Source: Candidatus Poribacteria bacterium
GTDB taxonomy: Bacteria > Poribacteria > WGA-4E > WGA-3G
Length of the DNA: 64,000 nt
Direction of reading: 5' to 3'
NCBI GenBank assembly: GCA_026710795.1
Contig: JAPOQK010000069.1
Span: forward strand, 62,001 to 126,000
The position numbers and the translations under genes are program-made. This document shows, piece after piece, positions 18,372 through 27,727 of the stretch (positions within the stretch are counted from its first letter, which is position 1; every line of letters begins with the position of its first letter). The notes below the pieces were generated by a model that was given only the letters and a program-made list of their open reading frames with translations, was not told where the DNA came from and ran no database searches.

Positions 18372-19175
18372 ATGAGCCAAGCATTACCGCTCGTAGCATA
18401 TCCTGACCTTGAAAACCAAGTAAAAGCAATGGAAGATGATGGCTATGCCTATTTACCAAAGGTCATTGATGCTGAAGAACTTGCAGAACTCCGAGAAGCT
18501 ATGGACAAATTAACGGCAATTCCAGCGAGTTTTGATAGGCACAGCGTTCCAGAAAATGGATCGGGTTTTCTTAACAAACATATCAATAACGCCTTTAATC
18601 GTGATCCAGTATTCCTGCATTATCTTGATAAGTCGCCTGTGATTGAGTTAGCGGAAGCGGTGCATGGCGGTGATTGTCATGTAATTGGTATGACAGCATG
18701 GATGACAGGTCCTGGTCGTCCGGACCAAGGACTACATAGCGATTATGTGCCTATACCTCTTCCTGCTGATGTTTTGGAAGATCCTCGTGTGAAAGTGCCG
18801 ATATTCATCACTACTGCCCATTATTACTTGGATGATCTCTATGAAGACCTTGGACCAACGAAGTTTGTTCCTGGTAGTCATCTTTCTGGAGGACGACCTG
18901 ATGGAGCGACTGAATGGAAGGGTGCAACGGAAAAAAGCATCCTATGCAATGCTGGTGATGTCGTTATTTTCAGGAGTGAAGTTTGGCATAGAGGTACTGC
19001 TAACCGAAGTAACCAGACACGTTATCTGTTACAAGTTCATTATGCAAACCGAATGATAACCCAAAAGTATCCACCCTACTTGAATCGGTTTCAATTTGAT
19101 GAATCAATCTTGGAACATGCTACAGAACGTCAACAGAGATTGATGGGTAACCATCGTCCCGGTGCTTATGATTAA
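18372..19175 (+). CDS. Phytanoyl-CoA dioxygenase (PhyH)-family protein
   Basis: A 267-aa Fe(II)/2-oxoglutarate-dependent oxygenase-like protein. GLHSDYVPIPLP supplies the first His-x-Asp of the facial triad and DVVIFRSEVWHRGTANRS the distal His and the Arg that binds 2-oxoglutarate. The PGSHLSGGRP loop between them is the usual PhyH signature. Family members hydroxylate very diverse small molecules; the phytanoyl-CoA name is a family label and the substrate here is unknown. AAGGAG precedes the ATG, and a promoter lies upstream. An EamA transporter follows after 50 bp. Poribacterial genomes are known for many such genes. Confidence 0.88.
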   Translation: MSQALPLVAYPDLENQVKAMEDDGYAYLPKVIDAEELAELREAMDKLTAIPASFDRHSVPENGSGFLNKHINNAFNRDPVFLHYLDKSPVIELAEAVHGGDCHVIGMTAWMTGPGRPDQGLHSDYVPIPLPADVLEDPRVKVPIFITTAHYYLDDLYEDLGPTKFVPGSHLSGGRPDGATEWKGATEKSILCNAGDVVIFRSEVWHRGTANRSNQTRYLLQVHYANRMITQKYPPYLNRFQFDESILEHATERQQRLMGNHRPGAYD

Positions 19176-19225
19176 TATACCTGTATTTGCTGTTATTGGA
19201 CTTCGTATGAGGACATCAGTCTCTT

Positions 19226-20146
19226 TTGAATAAAACACAACCCAACAGGACACCCTCAAGTCGGCGTGTTATCAGCGAGGACCCACATGGCAAGATTATT
19301 GCCATTAGTTTGCTCCTCGCTTTTCTCTGGGGTGGAAATTCACCATCCATAAAAGTCGGATTGGAAGACCTTCCTCCGATGGCATTGGCGTTTATACGTT
19401 TTGTTATTGGCTTAATAGTGGTCGGTGTATGGTCTCTTTATCGTCGTGTTCCGCTCGGATTAAAACGTGGCGAATTTTCCCGCTTGGTACTTCTTACAGC
19501 TATTTTCATAGCACAAATCATTGTATTGAATACAGGGACTAACTTCACATCCGCTTCACGTTCTACGATTTATGTTAATTCCTATCCATTTTTCACAGCA
19601 TTATTTGCACATTTATGGATACCTGGTGAACGGCTTTCTGTATTTAAGACTTTGGGTATTTTAATTGCCTTCAGTGGAGTCTTTATTACAGTCGTTCCTA
19701 ATCTTGGTAATGGTGATTCAACCCTCTTTGGTGACGTATTAGTTCTTGTAAGTGGTTGTTTTTTGGGGTTGCGAGTTGTTGTGACGAAATTGTTAGTTCA
19801 ATCTATTCACCCGTATCGTCTTTTGGTCTGGTATTTAACTTTGAGTCTCCCGGTCTATGCCTTGCTAAGTTTGTTGTTTGAAAGAAATATGACATTCCAA
19901 ATATCGCTCGCGAGCAGTATGGCACTTCTCTACCAAGGGGGTGTCATAGCGGGTTATTGTTTTTTGGCTTGGACATCGATTCTTGAAAGATATAGTGCCA
20001 GTAAGTTGGTTGTTTTGTTTTTTGTTACTCCGTTATCGGGTGTTTTGTTTAGTTATCTATTTTTAGGTGATGAACTGACTTTTACTTTGTTGATTGGTGC
20101 TGTTCTTGTTGCTGCTGGGATTTATCTTGTGAATATGCGGCGTTGA
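19226..20146 (+). CDS. EamA/DMT-family transporter
   Basis: A 306-aa protein with about ten hydrophobic helices in two EamA halves. The first half begins IAISLLLAFLWGGNSPSIKV and the second includes LLVWYLTLSLPVYALLSLLF. The layout and length fit drug/metabolite transporter permeases that move amino acids, nucleotides or other small metabolites. The start is probably the TTG at 19226, since no better ATG precedes the first helix. It is likely co-transcribed with the PhyH gene. Substrate unknown. Confidence 0.85.
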   Translation: MNKTQPNRTPSSRRVISEDPHGKIIAISLLLAFLWGGNSPSIKVGLEDLPPMALAFIRFVIGLIVVGVWSLYRRVPLGLKRGEFSRLVLLTAIFIAQIIVLNTGTNFTSASRSTIYVNSYPFFTALFAHLWIPGERLSVFKTLGILIAFSGVFITVVPNLGNGDSTLFGDVLVLVSGCFLGLRVVVTKLLVQSIHPYRLLVWYLTLSLPVYALLSLLFERNMTFQISLASSMALLYQGGVIAGYCFLAWTSILERYSASKLVVLFFVTPLSGVLFSYLFLGDELTFTLLIGAVLVAAGIYLVNMRR

Positions 20147-20177
20147 TGTCCTCTCGTATTTGCATAGCAACTTGTTT

Positions 20178-20678
20178 CTATAACACATTGATAAGTGTGT
20201 CTAATGCAGCTTGTGAAGCATTTTTTGGATTGAAGGTGAGTATTCTTTCACTTTTTGCTGCGTTGACCAGTTTTTTATCCGAACTAACAAAAATTAAATC
20301 ATCTCCATCTGATCGTAGTTGGTTTGCTTTGTCAAGTGCACATTGTAGAATATATGCATCGGTACTGTTAATGGAATAGTCTTCTATATATTTCCTTGCA
20401 GCAACCTTTTGGTTAATGGTCGCATGGACTTGTAGCACTTCAGTACTATTAATGACTTCTGCCTCGAATTGTTGAATCACTTGATTGAAATCAGATGGGG
20501 TTATATCCCCTCTATTTCTATATCTTACGATAACAGATCGCGTCTCGTCCATACTATCAAACAAGCAAATTATTCGATCAGTAGAAACCTGTGTAAAGAG
20601 GTGATCAATTAGTGAAGAACCTTTTTCTGTAACGTACCGTTTTGCAATAGCAATCGCATCTAACCAAAAATAAATCAC
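20178..20678 (-). CDS. PIN-domain ribonuclease-like protein
   Basis: A 166-aa PIN-fold protein. The acidic residues expected of the catalytic centre are D7 (in YFWLDAIAIAKRY), E45 (DETRS), D107 (STDAYIL) and D134 (FVSSDKKLVNAA), spaced as in VapC-type nucleases, and it ends with FNPKNAS. The GTG start has GAGGAG 8 bp upstream. It follows the 1,095-aa unknown gene after 20 bp on the same strand, so the two are probably co-expressed. No short antitoxin-like gene is beside it, which is unlike a normal vapBC module. Cleavage target unknown. Confidence 0.75.
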   Translation of the reverse strand: MIYFWLDAIAIAKRYVTEKGSSLIDHLFTQVSTDRIICLFDSMDETRSVIVRYRNRGDITPSDFNQVIQQFEAEVINSTEVLQVHATINQKVAARKYIEDYSINSTDAYILQCALDKANQLRSDGDDLIFVSSDKKLVNAAKSERILTFNPKNASQAALDTLINVL

Positions 20679-20698
20679 GCGGGTTGCTCCTCAGTACC

Positions 20699-23600
20699 TC
20701 AATTTTGATTTTCATCATAGAGAGATCTTAAGAAGTCAAATCCAGCTTCTCCATATAGATTGCAGATACGATCAGCAACCTCCTTATGTCCTTTATTATA
20801 TAGAATACGGACGATTTCCTGAATATGTTCTTGGTTATAAATCGGATACACATTATAGGATAGCATATATAAATATATATTACCTACCTCTGCGGGTGTT
20901 TTTGTTACGTGTTGTAGTAAATCCTCAATAAAAAACGCTGAATCGGAAAATTCTTTAATGTGCTTTACGGAAAATTTTAACCATTTTATCACTTCCTCAT
21001 CTATCTTATCAACAAGTGCCACCCATCCTGAGAGACGAGATAGAACATCCCGATATTCTGCAATATCGGTCTTTTGAGTGAGGGATTCATACAATGCTCG
21101 CCAAGTTGGTCTGACTTTTACCTTTATCTTTTCAGGTAGGTTGTCTCTTTGTCTCCAGAAAAAGTGGACCATTGTTGAAAGTAGATTAGGTTTATCAGAG
21201 TTTATCAGTTGAAAAATAATGCTGGATTTGTCTTTGAGTGTTTCACTGTCTTCAATCCAACCTGTACATATATGTGTTACAAGTCTGTTGGTCACATCCG
21301 TATCTGTGAAATCTGTAACTAATGCCTTATCATAATTCCCATGTTTTTTAACTAATAAATAAAGATCTTCATAGATACCGGAATTGAACATATATCCCGT
21401 GAAAGCTGCTTGCCATAGATTTTCGTCATGTTGTGGGAATATAAGGTTTATATTGTCAATTACCCATCTCTCATCGAGATATAATAAATTAGACAAGTAT
21501 CTGCCGAGAGTAAATAATAACTCATAGGAAGATTCAACACTTTGATCCAACTTTATGGTGAAATCAGATTTAATTGAAACTGGCCATCGAACACTTCCTT
21601 GCTCATCATCTTGCACACGAGCGAATCGTAGGGCATAGTTAATTAAAGCCGAATACACCTTTGCTGGCGTTGAATTCAGGACGGTGATTGGGGCATTGTC
21701 AATGACAGACCTGTCCGACTTGACTTTTTCCGATAGAATTAGAAGGATGTCTTCTGCCATAGGTAAGAATTTCGGGTCGAACGCATTTTCATCGTTCTGG
21801 ATTCCAACTAATAACAATTCTGCTATGGCAGCAATGGTCCAATCCTTATAGTTAAAACGTCCTTCCTTCGGTTCATCCCGGAACTGTTGCGATGAAAGGA
21901 AGTTATATATAAATTCTAATAAATGAGACCAATCAAATTTCGTTTTTTCAACCCAAGCTTTTCGGAGTCCCTGAAATAATGAGGATTGATACTGAGTAGT
22001 TACATTATAGAAAGGCAATAAATCGTGTGAGAATTTCTGTGGGTTAGTTGCCACACATTCTTCAAAAGTTTGTCTTAAACCTTCTTCAGTAGGAACAGTT
22101 GGTCCCAATGGTTCTGTAGTCTTAAATCCATTTAGATAATTTACTATCTCTGTGTTTGATTTATTTAATAACTCTTTGACTGTTATTGGACTCGTTTCTC
22201 CCGACCACGTTTGTGTCCACCAAAGAAGTCCTGGATGATCAAGTTTTGCTGGATTAATCTTCTCATACTTTTGATATAGAGTAATAACTCTTTGATCATC
22301 AGTTTTCAGAAGGGCAGAAAGCCACCCTCGTTTTCTATAAGCGATTTGTTTAACACGTGTCTTTTTATCCTCCGCGGATGTTGTGTAATTAGCAGATTCA
22401 ATCCAGTGCAAAATTAGTTCAATCTCATCTCCGTTAAACTTTGTACAGTTGGAATTAATTAATTGGTAAAGTTCAGGCTGAAGTAAGGTTTCCTCAAGGG
22501 GGTTTCCTTGCCAATCCCAGAACAGATATTTCAAATCATCATAATGATTTTTGATGACATTAATCGCTATACGTCTAACAATTTCATGTGACTCATTTAG
22601 CAACTCCTGCACCGTATCAGCAATACTATCTGATTTGGCATGTCGAAAAATACAACTCACGAAGTTTACTAGGATTTCTGCATAATCTTCGTGAGAAGTA
22701 TCAGAAGAGGAAATTTCAACTTCCTGAATAAGATTAAACGAATATGTTCCTTCATCTATAAGATTACAGATATGTGCTATGCCAATTTGCGCTGCTCCAA
22801 TACCACATTTTTTTCCTATTGCATTACCATGTTCATTAAGGGTCTCTCTGAGCCAATATTCTTGCATCACAGGATATATACCGCCATTTATTACTGTGGA
22901 ATCAAGCATTACATCTAACAACTCAAGAATTAGTTTATCTGCACCTTCATCAAGAAGCTTCGGTAAGACTGTTTCACCGATTTCTGCGTTCAACAATGTC
23001 GCTCCTATATTAGATTTTAATGCAACACCAATAAATGTTATGTGTTGAGATTCTATTCTCTCTATAGGAAGGGTACAGAGAATTTTGATAACTTGTGAAT
23101 CCGTGTGATCGCTTGTTATACTTGTTTCAGTGTCGTGTGTGTAATTAACTATAGTGTTAACAATGTCAGCAAGGATACTGATAGTTTCCCCATAAGGTGT
23201 CTCATTAGTTAGATTAGCAACCTTCTCCACGTACCCAAGTGCATGCCAGAAGTGTACAGGTCGATCCGGTGTTTCCTGAGAAGTTGGTTGACTATCTGGA
23301 TGGAACCATCCCGTCTCTTTTAGTGGTTTCAACCAGTCCGGAGAGTCTAGTTTTTTAAAGAAATACGCGTATCTAACATTGGATGTTAATATATTTGGCA
23401 GCGTTTCAATTATTTCTTTCGTCGGTTCCTTGTAATCCAAGAAATGATCTATCCTGTCAAGTAACTTAAAGTGTGTTCCTACTAAATCTACCAAGACATC
23501 CTCAAATTCATACCATAATGGAATAAACTCGTCTTTGCTTCGAGGTGTTTTCCACGGACCATGTCTATGGGCAAACTGGTGAAATTTTGTAGCAACGTTT

Positions 23601-23986
23601 ATCCATTTTCTCGCAAGTGGTGTACGTAAATCATCGATACCTAATGCAGAGAGAATCGATGCAATATGTCCGATACGATCTTTTAAATCACCTATATCTT
23701 CATTTGACAACCGTTTCTGAATTTTCTTTTTGTCTTGTGTGTTTGTTAGAACATCTCTTAGACCACCATCGATTTCCCGCGCAATATGTGCTAATTGGTA
23801 AGAAGCTATTTCATTGTCTTTGTCTTGTAATATTTTAACTCCATTAATGTAAAAAGCTGCAATTTCAGGTCCAATAACTTTGAGATTTCGGTAAATTTCA
23901 ACTTGCCTGGGTGAATCAAAATCTTGATGTTGAATACTGACAGATGGTTGGGATTCGGTATGTATTTCTTCAAACTCATAACTCAC
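20699..23986 (-). CDS. Very large protein of unknown function upstream of a PIN nuclease
   Basis: A 1,095-aa protein. I place the start at the GTG at 23986, 8 bp after AGGAGG, rather than at the GTG 9 bp earlier that overlaps the ribosome binding site. I recognise no catalytic domain: no P-loop, no nuclease or protease motif, no signal peptide and no membrane helix. The sequence looks largely alpha-helical, with Trp-rich repeated helix-loop stretches (e.g. LLWWTQTWSGETSP, IHDLRTPLARKWINVATKF-like regions), as in large HEAT-like or DUF4020-type solenoids; that resemblance is a weak impression. It precedes the PIN gene by 20 bp. A scaffold or sensor role is only an inference. Confidence 0.6.
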   Translation of the reverse strand: MSYEFEEIHTESQPSVSIQHQDFDSPRQVEIYRNLKVIGPEIAAFYINGVKILQDKDNEIASYQLAHIAREIDGGLRDVLTNTQDKKKIQKRLSNEDIGDLKDRIGHIASILSALGIDDLRTPLARKWINVATKFHQFAHRHGPWKTPRSKDEFIPLWYEFEDVLVDLVGTHFKLLDRIDHFLDYKEPTKEIIETLPNILTSNVRYAYFFKKLDSPDWLKPLKETGWFHPDSQPTSQETPDRPVHFWHALGYVEKVANLTNETPYGETISILADIVNTIVNYTHDTETSITSDHTDSQVIKILCTLPIERIESQHITFIGVALKSNIGATLLNAEIGETVLPKLLDEGADKLILELLDVMLDSTVINGGIYPVMQEYWLRETLNEHGNAIGKKCGIGAAQIGIAHICNLIDEGTYSFNLIQEVEISSSDTSHEDYAEILVNFVSCIFRHAKSDSIADTVQELLNESHEIVRRIAINVIKNHYDDLKYLFWDWQGNPLEETLLQPELYQLINSNCTKFNGDEIELILHWIESANYTTSAEDKKTRVKQIAYRKRGWLSALLKTDDQRVITLYQKYEKINPAKLDHPGLLWWTQTWSGETSPITVKELLNKSNTEIVNYLNGFKTTEPLGPTVPTEEGLRQTFEECVATNPQKFSHDLLPFYNVTTQYQSSLFQGLRKAWVEKTKFDWSHLLEFIYNFLSSQQFRDEPKEGRFNYKDWTIAAIAELLLVGIQNDENAFDPKFLPMAEDILLILSEKVKSDRSVIDNAPITVLNSTPAKVYSALINYALRFARVQDDEQGSVRWPVSIKSDFTIKLDQSVESSYELLFTLGRYLSNLLYLDERWVIDNINLIFPQHDENLWQAAFTGYMFNSGIYEDLYLLVKKHGNYDKALVTDFTDTDVTNRLVTHICTGWIEDSETLKDKSSIIFQLINSDKPNLLSTMVHFFWRQRDNLPEKIKVKVRPTWRALYESLTQKTDIAEYRDVLSRLSGWVALVDKIDEEVIKWLKFSVKHIKEFSDSAFFIEDLLQHVTKTPAEVGNIYLYMLSYNVYPIYNQEHIQEIVRILYNKGHKEVADRICNLYGEAGFDFLRSLYDENQN

Positions 23987-24109
23987 AAATTTCACCTCCT
24001 TTACTATTATACCGATAGATGTTAGAGAATTCCTTTAGAAAAGAACTTTATCTCTTATAAACATGTTACAGCGAATAAAATCCCTTGCAATATCAGAAAA
24101 ATCTAACGT

Positions 24110-24733
24110 TCAACTGCGGATGTGTTGATTCACATTTACAGGATAGATTTCAAGGTCGGAACGGGTGATGAGTAAACCGACGTAAAATGTGAGCCAATTT
24201 CCGCAGAGTTCAATAGACATTAGTTCATCATTTTCGGTAATGTATTCATGGAGTTCTGCCTTGAATTCCTCTTTTCCTTGTGCATCGGTGACAGTGAGTT
24301 TTGCTGGCACAATCTCCTGCCTGTTGTATACTAAAGCGATTTCTTCGTCTTCATTATCAGGATCCGGATAGTAGAGCGTCATCTCGTCTGGTAATGGGTC
24401 TCCGAGTTCCTGTTCACCGTCAACAACCCATCGTGAGACTTCGTACTGATCCTGTGTTCCAGCGATGTGATCTACCCCGACAACAATTTCGTCATCCACA
24501 TCCCGTGCATGATACATATATCGGAGTAGTGCTTCCCCCTCGTATTTCTTTCGCTTGTATAATGTAAAAGCGTGAGAGGTATTCCCTGTATCCTGATATG
24601 TGGTCAAATCAGAGAGTTCGATAATGCTTTCAATTGGAATGTCAATTAACTCATGTCGTTCCGGTTTTTTGTCTGCCTCTTCTTTGCGTTTACCAAAGAG
24701 AGATTTTCCATCTTTTCTACCAAATAGTGCCAT
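24110..24733 (-). CDS. Hypothetical soluble protein downstream of the Ser/Arg-rich protein
   Basis: A 207-aa acidic protein of unknown function, starting MALFGRKDGKSLFGKRKEE with a basic N-terminus and continuing in what looks like a beta-rich body (e.g. YEVSRWVVDGEQELGDPLP). No signal peptide or membrane helix. It starts 8 bp after the stop of the 385-aa gene on the same strand, so it is co-translated with it. I recognise no family; a peripheral partner of that membrane protein is possible. Confidence 0.55.
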   Translation of the reverse strand: MALFGRKDGKSLFGKRKEEADKKPERHELIDIPIESIIELSDLTTYQDTGNTSHAFTLYKRKKYEGEALLRYMYHARDVDDEIVVGVDHIAGTQDQYEVSRWVVDGEQELGDPLPDEMTLYYPDPDNEDEEIALVYNRQEIVPAKLTVTDAQGKEEFKAELHEYITENDELMSIELCGNWLTFYVGLLITRSDLEIYPVNVNQHIRS

Positions 24734-24741
24734 GCAATCAC

Positions 24742-25899
24742 CTAAAAATAACCTTTGTTATATAATACTAACATGATTCCGCCAACAATGAGAAGACTAC
24801 CAAATATGAGTATGAACCATGTGCCGCCTGAAGTTTTCTTTTCTACGACAACCTTTTGTGTTATGGGTTGTTGTTGTGGCGGTGCGCGTTGGGTGTTCGT
24901 CATTTCGGTTGGTGTTTCTGCTGTTGCGAGAAGTTCCTGTTTGATTACTTCTTCATCTGGTAGTTCTTCTACCGTAACCACTTCTACATTGTCCCCATAG
25001 AACTTATCCGGGTTTTCCTCAACGTAACTTGCGATGTAGTCTTCATCGCGATTTGTTCCGGGATCTACGTAGTTTTCGTTTGGTTCAATCCCCTGGTTTT
25101 CATAGTATTCTTTATAGAATTCGTACTCTTTCTGTTTATCATCAGTCCAATGCTGTCTGTCGTAGTTTGGATGGTGATAGTGCCATAGATAACTACGTCT
25201 GATTGCATGGTTGTAATAGTCATGGAAATAGAGTCCGAACATTAGGTTATCAAATAAGACAGCCCTCTGATAACTATATAATGAATAAGTTGAATATGGA
25301 TTATAGAATGTACGGTAGTTGTTGACTGTGATTGTTTGGCGTTGTTGTCTGCGAGCACTTGCAGTTTGTCGGTTTGCTGTGGTGACCTTACGTTTCAGGC
25401 TACGGTTTTCCGCTTTTAGTTGCCGGACCTGTTTGCGGTTCTGTGCAGTGGTTGCGCGTTGTTGACTTCCTGTAGCTTTGCTATTTCGCGTTGATGGTGT
25501 GTTCGTTGTCTTTGCGCGATTGGTTGCGGTCTGTTTCTGGCGTGCAGTTGTGCTGGTACGAGTGGAAGTGGATTTTGATGTGCGACTTCCTGTGTAACTG
25601 CTTCCGGTGCTGCGTGTTGGGGTAGAAGTGCGCGGTTTTGTGTAAGTGCTTCGTGAACTACTGCTGGTTCGTGAGCTGCTGTATGTGCGTTTCGGTGCTG
25701 AGTAGGTTTTTGAACTGCGACTGTAGCTGCGGCTTGAACTACGGCTAAAACTACGACCAAAACTACGGCTTCCTCCGAAACTGCGTCGACTTTCTACTTC
25801 TTCGGGTGCGTAAGCAAACAGTAAAAGGACAATCCCAAATATTGATAATGCACGCTTGAATGTTTTCCCAAAAGATTGTTGTTGGTCTTTTCCAATCAT
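24742..25899 (-). CDS. Membrane protein with Ser/Arg/Thr-rich linker, unknown function
   Basis: A 385-aa protein with a hydrophobic N-terminal segment (about 18-30: ALSIFGIVLLLFAYA), a long low-complexity stretch (about 37-175) made of RS, SRS and TST repeats with Ser/Arg/Thr/Lys, a Tyr-rich middle (NNYRTFYNPYSTYS), an acidic part with EENPDKFYGDN, and a C-terminal membrane helix (about 358-380). It could be a bitopic protein whose basic linker binds polyanions. GGGAGG precedes the ATG. It has no family I recognise. Codon use resembles its neighbours, so I see no sign of recent transfer. Confidence 0.55.
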   Translation of the reverse strand: MIGKDQQQSFGKTFKRALSIFGIVLLLFAYAPEEVESRRSFGGSRSFGRSFSRSSSRSYSRSSKTYSAPKRTYSSSRTSSSSRSTYTKPRTSTPTRSTGSSYTGSRTSKSTSTRTSTTARQKQTATNRAKTTNTPSTRNSKATGSQQRATTAQNRKQVRQLKAENRSLKRKVTTANRQTASARRQQRQTITVNNYRTFYNPYSTYSLYSYQRAVLFDNLMFGLYFHDYYNHAIRRSYLWHYHHPNYDRQHWTDDKQKEYEFYKEYYENQGIEPNENYVDPGTNRDEDYIASYVEENPDKFYGDNVEVVTVEELPDEEVIKQELLATAETPTEMTNTQRAPPQQQPITQKVVVEKKTSGGTWFILIFGSLLIVGGIMLVLYNKGYF

Positions 25900-26426
25900 C
25901 CTGAAATTCCTCCCGTGATTTAAAGGGTGTGTAAAGTTCTATGATGAATTAATGTAAGAGGCGACAAATGCTGTACGCGCATTTGAAGTTGCTTTGGCAA
26001 TGAGCGTTTTCTACGTTCTTCTATGTGTTTTAAATGTGACCTTTTGCACGTCACTGTGACGTTTTGAATCCAGTCAGGACAAGGAATGTGACGCGAATTT
26101 CGTGTTTTTTTTTGCACCTTTTTTGTTTGCTGATATTAACCTTCTACAGAATGTCAGATTATTGTGAAATATTCGCTTTCTGTTGTGTTGTTTCACAAAC
26201 ATTTATGAACCACCCTCATCTAAATATGTGTTGACGATATTTTTCACATTCTAAACACGTGTTAATTATATAGTGTCTTTTTGTGTATGTCAAATTAAAA
26301 AATGGAATTTTATATTGGATATATATTGGTTATTTATTTTTATGTTTTGTCTGAACTGGAATTTTCAGGATTATCTTCTTCTCGCTTACTGGTAAATGTA
26401 AGAGGCGTAATGATTTGTGCGACTAC
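25900..26426. other. AT-rich intergenic region, no gene
   Basis: Nothing here supports a gene; its open frames are short and without domains. It has the box AATGTAAGAGGCG (26397-26410, and a related copy near 25950), and CATTTATGAACCACCCTCA at 26200-26218, which matches the end of the inverted-repeat element near 29954. Confidence 0.5.
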
Positions 26427-26600
26427 AATTGATGCAATTTCTATGGTTTCATCGGTGTCCATTGTCGGAGGTCGCTATGCTCGCTCCGACCTACGCAGGT
26501 TTGGTATAACCTTAATTGATGTAATTCCTATGGTTTCATCGGTGTCCATTGTCGGAGGTCGCTATGCTCGCTCCGACCTACGCAGGTTTGGTATAACCTT
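26427..26600. repeat. 87-bp tandem duplication containing a GTCGGAG hairpin
   Basis: Copies at 26427-26513 and 26514-26600 differ at two or so positions. Each carries GTCGGAGGTCGCTATGCTCG followed by CTCCGACCTACG, an imperfect hairpin. The same hairpin occurs inverted near 2357-2390. The second copy runs into the tRNA promoter region. Confidence 0.8.
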
Positions 26601-26625
26601 TACGCAGGTTTGATGTGACAAAAAC

Positions 26626-26654
26626 TTGACAAAGAAATTTGTATCTGTTAGACT
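26626..26654 (+). promoter_or_regulatory. Promoter of tRNA-Arg
   Basis: TTGACA at 26626-26631, a 17-bp spacer and TAGACT at 26649-26654 lie about 20 bp upstream of the tRNA. Confidence 0.6.
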
Positions 26655-26674
26655 ATATATACCTTTTACTATGT

Positions 26675-26748
26675 GTGCCTGTAGCTCAGTTGGATAGAGC
26701 GTCAGCCTCCGAAGCTGAAGGTCGGGCGTTCGAGTCGCCCCAGGCACG
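26675..26748 (+). tRNA. tRNA-Arg (anticodon CCG)
   Basis: A complete cloverleaf: acceptor GTGCCTG/CAGGCAC, D arm GCTC/GAGC, anticodon stem TCAGC/GCTGA with loop CTCCGAA (anticodon CCG, reads CGG), variable AGGTC and T arm GGGCG-TTCGAGT-CGCCC. The discriminator base is G, and CCA is not encoded. A run of T residues follows and could end the transcript. Confidence 0.95.
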
Positions 26749-26854
26749 TTTTTTGTTCTTCTCGGTTAGGAAACCCCTAAAGTTATATCTGTGACTCTTT
26801 GATATTATGTTATCATTAATATTAATGGGTGTCAAGGATATTGAAAGGATAAAT

Positions 26855-27727
26855 ATGGCACTTGATGTACGTGATTCTCGTTTATTGGAATTAGTTGATT
26901 CGGATGCGGATGTTGAACAATTGGCAACCGGATGTAAATTTACTGAGGGACCGCTTTGGAATTCCATCGGGAGGTATCTTCTGTTTAGCGATATACCTGA
27001 GAATAAAATTCGTAGATGGGATGAAGAATCCGGTATGACTGTTTTCAGGGATCCGTCTGGTAAGTCTAACGGATTGACTTACGATAGGGGTGGTCACCTG
27101 ATTACTTGTGAGCACGGCAACCGCCGTGTGTCTCGGACAACTGCGGATGGAGATGTGCTGACGATTGCATCGCATTATGAAGGAAAACGTCTGAATAGTC
27201 CGAATGATATTGTTGTGAAAACTGATGGTAGTATTTATTTTACGGATCCTCCATACGGAATATCCTCAGCGTCAGAGAAAGAACTTGATTTTCATGGTGT
27301 CTACCGATTGTCTCCCGATGGTGAAGATTTAACGTTACTTGTTGATGATTTTGATAGACCTAACGGGATATGTTTTTCACCTGATGAGTCTATCCTGTAT
27401 ATTAACGATACTAAACGGATGCATGTACGAGCATTTGATGTGCAAGATGATGGCACATTAGCGAATGGTCGTGTTTTCGCTGAGGAAAAAGGGGATAACG
27501 GGGTGCCGGATGGTATGAAGGTAGATGTTAACGGTAATGTTTATCTGACAGGACCCAACGGTATTTGGATATTTGCTCCAGACGGCACACACCTTGGTAT
27601 TATTCTTGTTCCTGAACGCACAGCAAATCTTGCGTGGGGTGGTGATTTTTGGAAGAGTCTTTTTATTACAGCGAGTACGTCCATTTATCGCATAGAATGT
27701 AAAATAGAAGGGATTGCAGTATCATAA
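26855..27727 (+). CDS. SMP-30/gluconolactonase/LRE-family protein
   Basis: A 290-aa beta-propeller hydrolase-like protein. I chose the ATG at 26855 (AAAGGA 8 bp upstream) over an in-frame ATG 48 bp earlier. It has TEGPLWNSIGRYLLFSDIPENK, where the Glu is the metal ligand, then GLTYDRGGHLITCEHGNRRV, SPNDIVVKTDGSIYFTDPPYG (Asn ligand) and FDRPNGICFSPDESILY (Asp/Asn ligands). Members hydrolyse sugar lactones or organophosphates using one divalent ion. Its stop overlaps the dut start by one base, so the two form an operon. The substrate is unknown, but sugar lactones fit the sugar-oxidising genes elsewhere in the window. Confidence 0.88.
   Translation: MALDVRDSRLLELVDSDADVEQLATGCKFTEGPLWNSIGRYLLFSDIPENKIRRWDEESGMTVFRDPSGKSNGLTYDRGGHLITCEHGNRRVSRTTADGDVLTIASHYEGKRLNSPNDIVVKTDGSIYFTDPPYGISSASEKELDFHGVYRLSPDGEDLTLLVDDFDRPNGICFSPDESILYINDTKRMHVRAFDVQDDGTLANGRVFAEEKGDNGVPDGMKVDVNGNVYLTGPNGIWIFAPDGTHLGIILVPERTANLAWGGDFWKSLFITASTSIYRIECKIEGIAVS

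Noticed and set aside
25416-25760. 114-codon minus-strand frame inside the Ser/Arg-rich protein
   Set aside because: Frame shadow caused by the repetitive coding sequence; His/Gln/Ala-rich with no start site.
26427-26600. CRISPR-like array
   Set aside because: Only two copies, with no spacer between them and no cas genes; it is a tandem duplication.
26302-26613. 103-codon frame with two identical 29-residue repeats
   Set aside because: The repeats are translated copies of the 87-bp tandem duplication, so it is a repeat artefact.
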